Shown: positions 9,047 to 17,945 of the stretch, one piece after another
Layout of the letters: every line of letters starts with the position of its first letter
Numbering within the stretch: position 1 is the first letter of the stretch
Assembly: GCA_019745505.1 (NCBI GenBank)
Contig: JAIETE010000003.1
Location: 1 to 45,558, forward strand
Length of the DNA: 45,558 nucleotides
Source of the DNA: Candidatus Obscuribacterales bacterium
GTDB lineage: Bacteria > Cyanobacteriota > Vampirovibrionia > Obscuribacterales > Obscuribacteraceae
Reading direction: 5' to 3'
Translations under genes and position numbers: made by a program
Notes under the pieces: model-generated
Told to the model about the DNA's origin: nothing
Databases searched by the model: none
The model's input: the letters and a program-made list of their open reading frames with translations, nothing else

Positions 9047-10138
9047 TTATTTGCTGCGCTGAGGCGCGGGAGGCTTTTCAGCACCTTTATCGGCAACATC
9101 AAAGGCGGTCTGCAAAAGCATCGAGAGTAAATACATGGCGACAAAGCCAACCACAAAATAGGCGACGGTGATCCACTTGTTTTTTGCCTTTGCTCGATCG
9201 TGTGAAAGAGTTCTGCGCTCGACGCTGACGCCCTTTGTCATTTTCTTCAGGTCGGAAATGACTTCATCCATCGTTGCATAACGATCCGCGGGCTCTTTTT
9301 CCATTGCTCTGAAAATCACGCCAGTAAGGTCATCAGAAACCTTTACCTGGTGCGGAAATTCAGGAGGCGGGTTGTTGACGTGCTTGTACATCACGTCCAT
9401 GTAATTATCACCTTCAAAAGGCGGACAACCAGCCATCGTGAAGTACATCAGGCACCCTAGAGAATAGACGTCGGTAGCACCGTCCAGCTTCATTCCTTTG
9501 ATCTGCTGAGGACTCATATAGAGCGGTGTTCCGATTACCATGCCGTCCATCGTCAATCCGTCTTTGGGAGCCGGTGCGCTTTCATCATGTATGACTTTGG
9601 CAATACCGAAGTCGACGATGCGCACATCGTTTTGCTCCTCATTGTCGCCCTTGCAGAGCACGACGTGTTCCGGTTTCAAGTCTCGATGAATAACCTTCAT
9701 CTTATGAGCATTGCCAATCGCACTGGCAATTTGAAGGAAGATAGCGATAGCTTCCCGCTCTTTGAGCGGACCTCGCGTTTCCACCCATTCATGAAGAGTA
9801 ATACCATCGAGCCAATCCATTACCAGGTAAGGCATTCCGCTTTTCGTAATGCCAAAATCCCTCACCTGGCAGATACCGGGGTGCTTGAGCGCGCTGGCCG
9901 CTTTCGCTTCAGTAATGAATCGCTGACGCATATCCTCATCGGCGGCATATTTCGGAAGCAAGATCTTGATAGCGAAATCAGCATTCGTATAGCGGTTGCG
10001 CGCCCTGTAGATCGCCCCCATTCCTCCCTGGCGCACTTTCATCAGCAGTTCGTACTGCTCCGGCAATTCCTCCAAGAGAGGATCGAATTGCGTTTCGGCT
10101 ATGGCTTTGTCCCACTGTTCTTTTGTAGATTCAGTCAT
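9047..10138 (-). CDS. PknB-type Ser/Thr protein kinase, membrane-anchored
   Basis: 363 residues. The kinase domain spans about 30-300: Gly-rich loop (RQGGMGAIY), Lys58 (FAIKIL), catalytic loop HRDLKPEH at 151-158 (Asp153), DFG at 177-179, and an activation segment ending GTPLYMSPQQ. The Mg-binding Asn expected at the end of the catalytic loop is His158, which is unusual. A single C-terminal TM segment (about 325-348) leaves almost nothing outside the membrane, so it has no obvious extracellular sensor. It starts 6 bases after the stop of the secreted TPR gene, so the two are co-transcribed and functionally linked by inference. Confidence 0.93.
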   Translation of the reverse strand: MTESTKEQWDKAIAETQFDPLLEELPEQYELLMKVRQGGMGAIYRARNRYTNADFAIKILLPKYAADEDMRQRFITEAKAASALKHPGICQVRDFGITKSGMPYLVMDWLDGITLHEWVETRGPLKEREAIAIFLQIASAIGNAHKMKVIHRDLKPEHVVLCKGDNEEQNDVRIVDFGIAKVIHDESAPAPKDGLTMDGMVIGTPLYMSPQQIKGMKLDGATDVYSLGCLMYFTMAGCPPFEGDNYMDVMYKHVNNPPPEFPHQVKVSDDLTGVIFRAMEKEPADRYATMDEVISDLKKMTKGVSVERRTLSHDRAKAKNKWITVAYFVVGFVAMYLLSMLLQTAFDVADKGAEKPPAPQRSK

Positions 10139-10144
10139 AGTCTC

Positions 10145-11344
10145 CTACTTATTCGCATCTTTCGACTCAGAAGGGGCAGCCTCGGTTGCGCCCTTGGACT
10201 GGTCCGCAGGGGAAGCCGCCTCAGGTGAGGAAGGGCTGGCTCCTGGAGTCGATGGAGCGGACGACCCGGCGCTGGATTCAGAAACGATTTTGCCATCCTC
10301 ATTCATGACCGGCCATTCAGCCGTTGGAGGGGGCAGCAATTCACCGGGCGGAAGAGCCGGGGCAGCTTCGGCAGCAGGAGCTGCCGGACTCGGAGCACTG
10401 GAGTCGGAAACTGCCGCTGCTGCGGTCGACGCAGCCTGCTGAGCCGGAGCATCGTCACTTGCAACTGGCGAGTCGGCAGCAGTCTGATTGGGCACGGGCA
10501 CAGCAGTTGAGGCGGTGTTAGTCTCGGGCGGCGCTGCAGACGAAACTGATGTTTCCGGATAAGGCACCGCCGCTGGTGCGGCAGGCTGGTCGGGATTTTG
10601 GACAGGGACTGTCTGCGCGGGCGACTGCAGGGCAGTTGCGGCAGCGGGCGCATCAGTGCCTTGCGATGCCAATTCCGCATCGACAACATCCGCTTCTGCA
10701 TTCTTATTCAGTTTTCTCAAGACTTCACCATAGACTCGCAATGTTGTCGAATAAGTCTTTGGCGGAATACTGCGGTCACGTCGTACAGTATCGACGGACT
10801 GCTTAAGCACACCTTCGGCATTCGCCAGATCGCCTTTATCGATGAACAGTCCGGAAAGGTCGACTTGAGCCTGGACAGCGGCAGTCGGATTCTGACTCCT
10901 GGCATTATTGGCGAAGGCTACAACTGTTTTTTGATAACCGATAGCTTCATCCAATTTGTGCTGATTCTTCGCGACATTCGCCAGTCGGGACAGAACAGGT
11001 GCACTCTTCGGACTGCCGGGACCGTCCCGTTTGGCAATCATTTTTAGAGCGTCCTGGAAATATTGCTCGGCCGACGACCACTGCTTCTTCGCTTGCAGTT
11101 GTATGCCGGTGGCGACGTACTGCTCGATTACTTTCGTCTGAGCAATCATGACCTGCTGTGCCTGAATAATAGATTCGGCTGTACGCCGCACCACTTTTCC
11201 ATGACCAAGGCTGGCAGCAGTGCCGGCGCCCATCCCTGCGCCGAGACCTCTGACAAAAGTTCCTTCCATAATTCCCTGAGATTGTGCCGGAGAAATGCAG
11301 GCAATAGACACCAGCAGCAGCGCCAAAGTGCGAGCCTTTTGCAT
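10145..11344 (-). CDS. secreted TPR protein with Pro/Ala-rich tail
   Basis: 399 residues. A signal peptide covers about 1-23 (ALLLVSIACISPAQSQG). Residues about 45-225 form helical tetratricopeptide-like repeats (AEQYFQDALKMI.., DEAIGYQKTVVAF.., ANAEGVLKQSVDTV..). The last 170 residues are low-complexity Ala/Pro/Ser/Thr, probably a disordered exported tail. It is followed after 6 bases by the Ser/Thr kinase, so a scaffold or substrate role for that kinase is plausible. The gene starts 137 bases after hisD on the same strand. I see no clear terminator in that gap, so some his read-through cannot be excluded. Confidence 0.85.
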   Translation of the reverse strand: MQKARTLALLLVSIACISPAQSQGIMEGTFVRGLGAGMGAGTAASLGHGKVVRRTAESIIQAQQVMIAQTKVIEQYVATGIQLQAKKQWSSAEQYFQDALKMIAKRDGPGSPKSAPVLSRLANVAKNQHKLDEAIGYQKTVVAFANNARSQNPTAAVQAQVDLSGLFIDKGDLANAEGVLKQSVDTVRRDRSIPPKTYSTTLRVYGEVLRKLNKNAEADVVDAELASQGTDAPAAATALQSPAQTVPVQNPDQPAAPAAVPYPETSVSSAAPPETNTASTAVPVPNQTAADSPVASDDAPAQQAASTAAAAVSDSSAPSPAAPAAEAAPALPPGELLPPPTAEWPVMNEDGKIVSESSAGSSAPSTPGASPSSPEAASPADQSKGATEAAPSESKDANK

Positions 11345-11481
11345 AGGTAATATTTCCTAGTAAGAAGAAGGGGTTTGAAGAATATTCGGGGAAGATTTGG
11401 TAGCTATTCCATACCCAAAATCCCGCGGTAGCTAACCGGACGAAATCTTACAGATATGTAATCAAGCGTGCAGAATGACGG

Positions 11482-12843
11482 CTATTGACTGTCTAAGTAT
11501 CGTGCCCTTGGAGCAGCGGCGTGTGCATTCAGTCCTTCCAGGTTGGCGAAAGCTTCTGTTTCTTGATGCAATTCATTCGCATGAGAGCGAACTCGGATCC
11601 AGGTCTGTGCACGAAGGAATGTAAGAGGACTGAGTGCGCCGGCAAAGCGAGCCGATCTGTTGGTGGGCAACGTGTGATTGGGACCGGCCACATAGTCTCC
11701 ATTTGGAACGGTGGCGTTGTAACCAATGAACAGAGCTCCGTAATTGACCAGATGCGGTTGCAGATCTTCAGGCTTGGCGACATGCAATTGCAAGTGCTCC
11801 GGCGCAATATTGTTGGCGGCAGCAATGCAGGCGACGATATCAGGAAGCACGAGTATCACGCTCTTGCTTAAACTCTCGTCGATGAAATCAGGCAAGGCAA
11901 TCTCAGAGCGCACTTTCGGCAGCTCGGCTAGAACCTGAGTAGCGATAGACTCGTCGTCGGTGAGAAGAAATGCCCGTGCGTCAGGATCGTGCTCAGCCTG
12001 GGATAGCAAGTCGAGCGCCAGCCAATAAGGATTGCTTCCGTGGTCGGCGATGATGCAGATTTCGCTGGGACCGGCAAGCATATCGATGCCGATGCGACCC
12101 TGGAGTTGGCGCTTGGCTTCAGTCACATAGGCGTTGCCCGGGCCGACAATCATGTCGGCGGCTTTCACTGTTTTTGTGCCGAAAGTAGCAGCAGCCACGG
12201 CCTGGGCTCCACCGATCTGGTGAAACTCAGTGACACCAGCGACGGTGCCGGCATAGAGAATCTCGTCCGTGAGATTCGGGGAGAGAATAAATACTTCCGA
12301 AACGCCTGCCACCTTAGCAGTGATTGCCGTCATGAGGGCCGTAGATGTGAGAGGAAATCTGCCGGAAGGGACATAGCAAGCGACCCGACCAACCGGACGG
12401 AAATTCAATCCTGTATCGAAGCGTTCATACGAAACATGAATTGGTCTTATGGCGGCAAGAGTCGCTTCTGCAAACGCTTTGATCCGCGCTGCCGCCAAAT
12501 CGATCGTCTTTACGGTGTCGTCCGGAAGATTGGCGGCCAGGGCGTCAATACCTTCCTGTTCCATAAAAAGCGGCGGCGACGCCGTGTCGCCGAAACGAGC
12601 TGCCAATTGTGCAATCGCTGCATCACCATCGCGTCTTACATGATTGATAATCTGTTCGACTTCCTGGGCAACGCTCAGTGCACCAAACGAACCGCTGTGC
12701 TTGTTGCCGGCCAGAGGTGGACCACCGCCGGAAGAGCTGGTCAATGGCGGAGGAGCCGGAATCGATTCGCTATCGGTCCCTGCGCCGGCAGCCATTTTCT
12801 TCAACCAGGCAATGGCGTCAGCACCCTTGTAAAGCGGAATCAT
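11482..12843 (-). CDS. hisD: histidinol dehydrogenase
   Basis: Catalyses the last two steps of histidine synthesis, L-histidinol to L-histidine with two NAD+. 453 residues, slightly longer than usual (about 430) because of a Pro/Ser/Gly-rich insertion at about 22-52. The catalytic Glu349-His350 pair sits in NNIAPEHLQLHV. Zinc-ligand candidates are Gln282 and His285 (SQAEHDP) plus the Asp and His near the end (NGDYVAGPNHTLPT). The ATG overlaps the stop of the hisA-hisI-hisE gene by 4 bases. Last gene of the his operon. Confidence 0.97.
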   Translation of the reverse strand: MIPLYKGADAIAWLKKMAAGAGTDSESIPAPPPLTSSSGGGPPLAGNKHSGSFGALSVAQEVEQIINHVRRDGDAAIAQLAARFGDTASPPLFMEQEGIDALAANLPDDTVKTIDLAAARIKAFAEATLAAIRPIHVSYERFDTGLNFRPVGRVACYVPSGRFPLTSTALMTAITAKVAGVSEVFILSPNLTDEILYAGTVAGVTEFHQIGGAQAVAAATFGTKTVKAADMIVGPGNAYVTEAKRQLQGRIGIDMLAGPSEICIIADHGSNPYWLALDLLSQAEHDPDARAFLLTDDESIATQVLAELPKVRSEIALPDFIDESLSKSVILVLPDIVACIAAANNIAPEHLQLHVAKPEDLQPHLVNYGALFIGYNATVPNGDYVAGPNHTLPTNRSARFAGALSPLTFLRAQTWIRVRSHANELHQETEAFANLEGLNAHAAAPRARYLDSQ

Positions 12844-14075
12844 TTGTGGCGTCCCCCAAGCTCAAGCTCGATTTCTTTCCAATCAAGACCTTCATCAACA
12901 GCCATTATGCTCACGAAATAGAGCAAGTCGGCAATCTCCCAACGAAGGTTTTCACGAGACTTAAACGATACCACTTCAAAAGCTTCTTCCATAAGCTTTT
13001 TGCTCAGTTTTTCTCGGTCTTTGAAGAGTGTCGCAGAGTAGCTGCCCTCAGGCGGGTTGAGCTTGCGGCTGCGCAAGGTTTCGAAGAGATCGTCAATGGC
13101 GAATCCGCGATGCGAAGTCGCGTTTCCGAAGCAGCTGAAAGTGCCATTGTGACAGGCGCCTTGCGATTGTTTGACGGTAAACAGTATGGAGTCCCTGTCG
13201 CAATCTAGTCTGCAGGAGATCAATTCTTGCACGCTGCCGGATGTCAACCCCTTCTCCCAGAGTTCTTTTCTCGAGCGACTGTAATAGATCCCCTTTCCTT
13301 CTTCGAGGGCACGAACAAGAGATTCTTGATTGCCATAAGCGAGCATCAGCACCTTGCCGCTGACATCTTGCACAACTATTGGCACCAGTCCATTGGCATC
13401 GAATTTCACGGCACCGACTACGCTCTGAGCAAGATCAATTCGCCCTGTGTATAGCGCCATTCCGACTTGCACGTCCATACCCAGCTTGGAAATCTCGACA
13501 ATTTCTTCGGTTGCGGCTATGCCACCGGCAACGGTGACAGGACGCTTGAGCTTCTGCTTCGCTTCTTTGACCGCGTCCATATTCATTCCGCCCAATCCGC
13601 CTTCGTCTTTGACGAAGGTGGTGAGAAATGCCCCGCAGTATGGAGCCAGTCTCTCCGCGCGCTCCCAGACGGTTTCGTCGGTAGTATTTGTCCAGCCCTT
13701 ATCGACGACTTTTCCGTCTACATTGTCCAGCGCCACCATCACTCTTTCGCTGGGAAATTCGCTCAAAATTTCCGGCACTGCTTTGGTGCCGAAGATAATT
13801 GCCTTGGCACCGGCTTTCAAGTATTCCTTGCCTGTATCGACATCCCGAATACCTCCGCCGACGCGAACATCGGCCACCTTGCAAATCTCTTGAATAAGGG
13901 CACGATTGCTTCCCTTGCCTATTGCCGCATCAAGATCTATGACCGCGACCTCGCCGAAGCGATTGAACTCACGAGCCAATTCCAGGGGCGTTCGCTCCGA
14001 AGTTACGACCAGGTCTTTGCCCTGCTTCAACTGGACTGCTTTGCCGTTCATGATATCGATACTGGGTACTATCAT
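12840..14075 (-). CDS. hisA-hisIE: trifunctional HisA-HisI-HisE fusion
   Basis: One 411-residue polypeptide carrying three pathway activities. Residues 1-222 are ProFAR isomerase HisA, a (beta/alpha)8 barrel with catalytic Asp7 and Asp117 and phosphate-binding GGGI and AGGI loops. Residues about 226-318 are PRA-cyclohydrolase HisI (VLMLAYGNQESL, SRSRKELWEKGLTSG, zinc-site DCDRD at 291-295, Cys308 and Cys315). Residues about 330-405 are PRA-pyrophosphohydrolase HisE (SYSATLF, then the metal-binding EEAFEV and WEIADLLYF segments). These are steps 2, 3 and 4 of the pathway, in the order isomerase first. HisIE fusions are common, but HisA in front of HisIE is not something I know as a usual arrangement. 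The junction is short and no stop interrupts the frame. The gene overlaps hisD by 4 bases. Confidence 0.96.
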   Translation of the reverse strand: MIVPSIDIMNGKAVQLKQGKDLVVTSERTPLELAREFNRFGEVAVIDLDAAIGKGSNRALIQEICKVADVRVGGGIRDVDTGKEYLKAGAKAIIFGTKAVPEILSEFPSERVMVALDNVDGKVVDKGWTNTTDETVWERAERLAPYCGAFLTTFVKDEGGLGGMNMDAVKEAKQKLKRPVTVAGGIAATEEIVEISKLGMDVQVGMALYTGRIDLAQSVVGAVKFDANGLVPIVVQDVSGKVLMLAYGNQESLVRALEEGKGIYYSRSRKELWEKGLTSGSVQELISCRLDCDRDSILFTVKQSQGACHNGTFSCFGNATSHRGFAIDDLFETLRSRKLNPPEGSYSATLFKDREKLSKKLMEEAFEVVSFKSRENLRWEIADLLYFVSIMAVDEGLDWKEIELELGGRHK

Positions 14076-14106
14076 TTTTCGCCCCTACTTTTTTGGCTTT
14101 CCAAAA

Positions 14107-14880
14107 CTAATCTCTTACACTGATACCGGCTTCTCGGACCACTTGTTTTACATCGCCGATACTGTAAATCTTGTCGTGAAAAATGCTGGCAGCCAGAGCC
14201 GCATCCGCTCCGGCTTTCTCGAACACTTCGACAAAACTCTGCGGATTGGCCGCGCCTCCCGACGCAATTACCGGAATGGGCAACTTTTGCGAAAAGGCTC
14301 TGACCATCTCGATATCAAAGCCGGTTTGCATTCCGTCTCGATTCCACGAGGTGAGAAGAATTTCGCCGGCACCACGACTGACACACTCTTGCGCCCATGC
14401 CAGCGCATCCAAACCAAAAGACTCTCTGCCCCCTTTGATGAGGACTTCCCACTCGCCTTCAGAATCCGAATCGCACTCTTTCTTGCGCGCGTCAATGGCA
14501 ACAACGCAACACTGCGATCCGAATTGACTGGAAACCTCATTGATCAATTCAGGTCTTATGACAGCGGCGGTATTCATCGACACTTTATCGGCACCGGCGT
14601 TGAGCAGGTCGGTCACATTGTCTCTCGAGGAAACGCCGCCGCCTACCGTAAAAGGGATGGAAAGATTGTCGGCAACCCGTTCCACAAATTCCAGCATTGC
14701 CGCTCGCCCCTCTACCGAAGCAGTAATGTCGAGAAACATCAATTCATCAGCCCCCTGGCTCTCATACATCAAGCCGAGTTCAACCGGGCAGCCCATATCT
14801 CTAAGATTGGTAAAGTTGACGCCCTTGACCGTTCTTCCGTCCCTAACATCAAGACAAGGAATGATGCGCTTAGTCAGCAT
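14107..14880 (-). CDS. hisF: imidazole glycerol phosphate synthase cyclase subunit
   Basis: HisF uses ammonia delivered by HisH to convert PRFAR into imidazole glycerol phosphate and AICAR. With the ATG at 14880 the protein has 257 residues and the two catalytic aspartates fall at exactly the family positions, Asp11 (CLDVRDG) and Asp130 (VVAIDARK). The frame extends to 14913 but adds only an implausible Arg-rich leader. GGGVSS and ASGGA phosphate-binding loops are present. The start lies within the last 11 bases of hisH, consistent with coupled translation of the two subunits. Confidence 0.97.
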   Translation of the reverse strand: MLTKRIIPCLDVRDGRTVKGVNFTNLRDMGCPVELGLMYESQGADELMFLDITASVEGRAAMLEFVERVADNLSIPFTVGGGVSSRDNVTDLLNAGADKVSMNTAAVIRPELINEVSSQFGSQCCVVAIDARKKECDSDSEGEWEVLIKGGRESFGLDALAWAQECVSRGAGEILLTSWNRDGMQTGFDIEMVRAFSQKLPIPVIASGGAANPQSFVEVFEKAGADAALAASIFHDKIYSIGDVKQVVREAGISVRD

Positions 14881-15547
14881 TGTCCGCTCCTTGCGCTGCA
14901 CACGCCAGGTCAAAGGAATTATTCGCGCATACAGTCTCGATCCAATTTACTAAAAGCGATTGACCGAAGGGTCCGCTTTTTTCCGGGTGAAATTGAAATC
15001 CGCAAATGTTGTCACGCTTCACCGCCGCACAGAAGTTTCCAAAATAGTCTGATGAGTAGAGGACGTCGTTGCCATTCTCAGGTTGAGCAACGAATGAATT
15101 GACGAAATAAACATAGCCGTCAGGCCAGGCTTTCTTCGCAGAGTCCGAGTCGGCAGAGGCCGAGCCTCTGTTGAACTCAATTCTGTTCCAGCCGATTTGA
15201 GGGATTTTTCCACGTTTGAATTTAACGACCCTTCCAGGCAGCAATCCAAGCCCTGCGCTGTCTGACTCTTCGCCCCAGTCAAAGAGAATCTGCATGCCCA
15301 CGCAAATGCCCAGATAGGGAGTGCCCTGCGCGACAAGACCTCTGACTAATTGATCAAATCCGTCCTTCTGCAAATTCTGCATTACGGCGCCGAAATTACC
15401 AACTCCAGGCAAGATGATCGGCCGGCTGCCGTCCGGCGCATTTTGCGGATTTACCAGCTTATAGGGCACCCCGAGCCGCCCCAGACAGCGCCTGACACTG
15501 CCTAGATTGCCTCCTGCCACGTCGACTAAATCGACCTCAGTTTTCAT
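14870..15547 (-). CDS. hisH: imidazole glycerol phosphate synthase glutamine amidotransferase subunit
   Basis: Class I glutamine amidotransferase that supplies ammonia to HisF. 225 residues with the full catalytic triad: nucleophile Cys82 (LGICVGMQILF), His187 and Glu189 (FQFHPEKS). The oxyanion region PGVGNFGA is at about 47-54. The C-terminus is about 15 residues longer than usual and overlaps the hisF start by 11 bases. At the upstream side the gene overlaps hisB by 11 bases. Confidence 0.97.
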   Translation of the reverse strand: MKTEVDLVDVAGGNLGSVRRCLGRLGVPYKLVNPQNAPDGSRPIILPGVGNFGAVMQNLQKDGFDQLVRGLVAQGTPYLGICVGMQILFDWGEESDSAGLGLLPGRVVKFKRGKIPQIGWNRIEFNRGSASADSDSAKKAWPDGYVYFVNSFVAQPENGNDVLYSSDYFGNFCAAVKRDNICGFQFHPEKSGPFGQSLLVNWIETVCANNSFDLACAAQGADNAD

Positions 15548-16178
15548 CGAGGACTCCCTTGGTGCTTAGATACTCATTGCCGGCAAGCGGCGTGATTGCC
15601 TGGCGCAAAGCACGAGCCAGAGCCTTGAAAGAAGCTTCGATGACATGGTGATCGTTGTCGCTCTCAAGCATTTTGATATGCAACGTACTCCGCAAACCAT
15701 CGACAAACCCCTTGTAGAATTCTCGGAATAGATTCGGGTCAAGGTTGCCGACTGTGAAATTGCCGAATTGCAATTTCCAGGACAAATTTCGGCGCCCGCA
15801 TATGTCGATGGCAACCAGCACGAGGCTGCCGTCCATCGGGTAGGTAAAACATCCGGCTCGCTCGATTCCTTTGAATCCGCCCAGCGCTTTGAATATAGTT
15901 TCACCCAGAACAATCCCCGTATCTTCGATCAAATGATGCGGGTCGACTTCAATGTCGCCGACTGCATCGACAGTCAGACTGAATCGTCCGTGAACGGCAA
16001 GCGCCTCGAGCATATGCGACAGGAAGGGCAGGGATGTTTTGATATTGACCTCGCCCGCATTGTCGAGATCTACACTGATGCTAATTTCGGTTTCTTTGGT
16101 TTTACGCGAAAGGGATGCACTGCGGCTTTTGGCTTTCAGTCCAGCTTCCGATGATTGACTTTGTACAACGCTCTTCAT
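15537..16178 (-). CDS. hisB: imidazoleglycerol-phosphate dehydratase
   Basis: Monofunctional IGP dehydratase (213 residues). It has both metal-binding motifs, DPHHLIED and DNDHHVIEASFKA, and an HMLEALAVHGRF segment in place of the usual FDHML. There is a polar N-terminal extension of about 26 residues. Unlike the enterobacterial HisB it has no N-terminal histidinol-phosphatase domain. That activity is probably supplied by the HAD domain of the upstream gene. The ATG overlaps the stop of the hisC-HAD gene by 4 bases. Confidence 0.96.
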   Translation of the reverse strand: MKSVVQSQSSEAGLKAKSRSASLSRKTKETEISISVDLDNAGEVNIKTSLPFLSHMLEALAVHGRFSLTVDAVGDIEVDPHHLIEDTGIVLGETIFKALGGFKGIERAGCFTYPMDGSLVLVAIDICGRRNLSWKLQFGNFTVGNLDPNLFREFYKGFVDGLRSTLHIKMLESDNDHHVIEASFKALARALRQAITPLAGNEYLSTKGVLDEN

Positions 16179-17935
16179 AGTTGAAACACCTTCTCCAATT
16201 CGCTCATTTCGTCGATTATCAATTGGGCTCCAGCTTCTTTCAATGCCTCCGCGCAGGCCGAGGTGGTGATGGCGATGCGGTCGATACCCGCTGCCAGGGC
16301 CGCACCCATATCGTCCACAGAATTGCCGACATAGACGCCATACTTCAAATCAAAATCTGCAAGATTGCGATTGAGGTAATCAGGCGATGGCTTCGCCCCC
16401 AGACCGGCAATATCATCAAGGCAATAGACACGCTCGAATAGAGGATTCAATCTCTCACCCCAGACAGGATCGTATTCAGCACGTGTTCTGCCGGTGACGA
16501 TAAAAATCGGAAAACGCTTGGCCATCTTCCTTAGTGCCTCGACTTCCAGAAGAAGCTTTTCAGTCTTCGGCGCCAAACTCAAATAGAGCTTTGTCGCCTC
16601 GGGAGAAAATTCGCGCATCGAAACAGTGACGCCACGGCGCTTCAAAAGTTCGATCGAAGCCACCCAATCGTCATTGTAACCGCCCTCTTCTCGCAGTTCT
16701 CTGAGCTCATGCTGCTTAAGGGGCTTGCCGGAATAGCGCTCGACCATTTGCGCGACGGTTTCGTCAAAACTCGCGCTTGTATCTACGAGAGTGCCATCGA
16801 GGTCAAAGATAATTCCATAGCTCTTTCGAAACTTATCCAGAGTGGCGAGAAACAAATCTTGCTCTGCTTGCGAGCCAATCGAAACACGAATCCTTCCCCA
16901 CATCGGATCGAATTCCGGCGCCGGAAAAACCTGTCGACTGCGATTGCGCACCAATACTTTCTCTTCTTTGCAAAACTGGCAAAATTTGTCGGCCAGAATT
17001 CCCAGCGAAAGCAATATAGAATTGCCGGCTCCATTTATCACCTCGAATGATCTTTCCTCGAGCGCCTCGACAAGGCGAACCTTTCGCTCGTTGACTTCGG
17101 CTACGTATGATTTTACGTCGTCACAACGGTCTATCAATTGATTAGCAGTCCAGAGAGCGGCATTGTTGACGCTGAATACAGGCGTCACGATTCGCAAATA
17201 ATCAATCATCCGCGGTTGACCGAATATACAACCAAGGCGCAATCCGGCCATCGCCCAGGCCTTGGAAAAGGTTCTCAGCACGAGCAAATTGTCGTACTTT
17301 TCGATAAGCGGAATGACTGTAGTGTTTGAAAAATCGCCATAAGCTTCATCAATGACGATTAGTGTATTGGGATATTTCTTGCACCACGATTCGATCACGT
17401 CAGCGGAAATTTGAGCACCGGTCGGATTTTCAGGTGTAGCGAAAAAGGCTATCTTGGCGCCGGCATCGAGTGCGGTCTCGATGCCGTCGAGATCGAAATT
17501 CAGATCAGGCAAAACATCGACATTTACAAGCTTGGCTCCAGCCAGGCGAAGCGAGTGAGGAATAACGGAGAAACAAGGTCTGGAGACGATGCCTGTATCT
17601 TCGCCAGGTTCAATGAAGGTATTGCAGACAACCATAATGCCTTCATCGCTGCCATTGGTGAGAATCAGGCTGTCGGATCGAACACCATACATCGCCGCCA
17701 GCTTTTCGACGAATTGAGGATATTCAGGATAGCGGCTCGTCCAGTCTTCAGGCATGCCCTGCGGGTAAGACTCTGGATAGCCCTGAGTGTTTTCGCAAAA
17801 ATCTAGGCGCGCGTAATTTTGCCTGCTGCTGCCAGGAAGATCGTAGAAGGGCAGCTCCAGAACAATTTTCTTCGGCAGCACACCGGTTCTTGTTTTCGAA
17901 TCCTGGGTGTTCTCGGTATTTGGCAATACTTTCAT
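16175..17935 (-). CDS. hisC: HisC aminotransferase fused to a HAD phosphatase (probable histidinol-phosphatase)
   Basis: 586 residues. Residues about 20-370 are histidinol-phosphate aminotransferase, a PLP fold-type I enzyme with Lys225 in RTFSKAWAMAGLRLG, PENPTG at about 168-173 and VIDEAYGDF before it. Residues about 371-586 are a HAD hydrolase: motif I DLDGT at 378-382, motif II in IFIVTGRTRAE, a KPSPDY lysine, and motif IV GNSVDDMGAALAAG. HisC makes histidinol phosphate and the fused HAD would remove its phosphate, the one step otherwise without a gene in this operon. That assignment is inference from context; I recall HAD subfamily IA members associated with his genes in cyanobacteria. 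An AGGGG element precedes the ATG, and hisG ends 10 bases upstream. Confidence 0.95.
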   Translation of the reverse strand: MKVLPNTENTQDSKTRTGVLPKKIVLELPFYDLPGSSRQNYARLDFCENTQGYPESYPQGMPEDWTSRYPEYPQFVEKLAAMYGVRSDSLILTNGSDEGIMVVCNTFIEPGEDTGIVSRPCFSVIPHSLRLAGAKLVNVDVLPDLNFDLDGIETALDAGAKIAFFATPENPTGAQISADVIESWCKKYPNTLIVIDEAYGDFSNTTVIPLIEKYDNLLVLRTFSKAWAMAGLRLGCIFGQPRMIDYLRIVTPVFSVNNAALWTANQLIDRCDDVKSYVAEVNERKVRLVEALEERSFEVINGAGNSILLSLGILADKFCQFCKEEKVLVRNRSRQVFPAPEFDPMWGRIRVSIGSQAEQDLFLATLDKFRKSYGIIFDLDGTLVDTSASFDETVAQMVERYSGKPLKQHELRELREEGGYNDDWVASIELLKRRGVTVSMREFSPEATKLYLSLAPKTEKLLLEVEALRKMAKRFPIFIVTGRTRAEYDPVWGERLNPLFERVYCLDDIAGLGAKPSPDYLNRNLADFDLKYGVYVGNSVDDMGAALAAGIDRIAITTSACAEALKEAGAQLIIDEMSELEKVFQL

Positions 17936-17945
17936 TGTTTATCCC

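Noticed and set aside
12040-12921. A 293-codon plus-strand ORF opposite hisD
   Set aside because: The hisD frame is certain from catalytic residues; the opposite frame is a GC-skew shadow without recognisable sequence.
13906-15102. A 398-codon plus-strand ORF opposite hisA, hisF and hisH
   Set aside because: It is a shadow of three certain genes on the other strand. The translation is rich in Arg, Ser and His with no domain, and nothing precedes its start like a ribosome-binding site.
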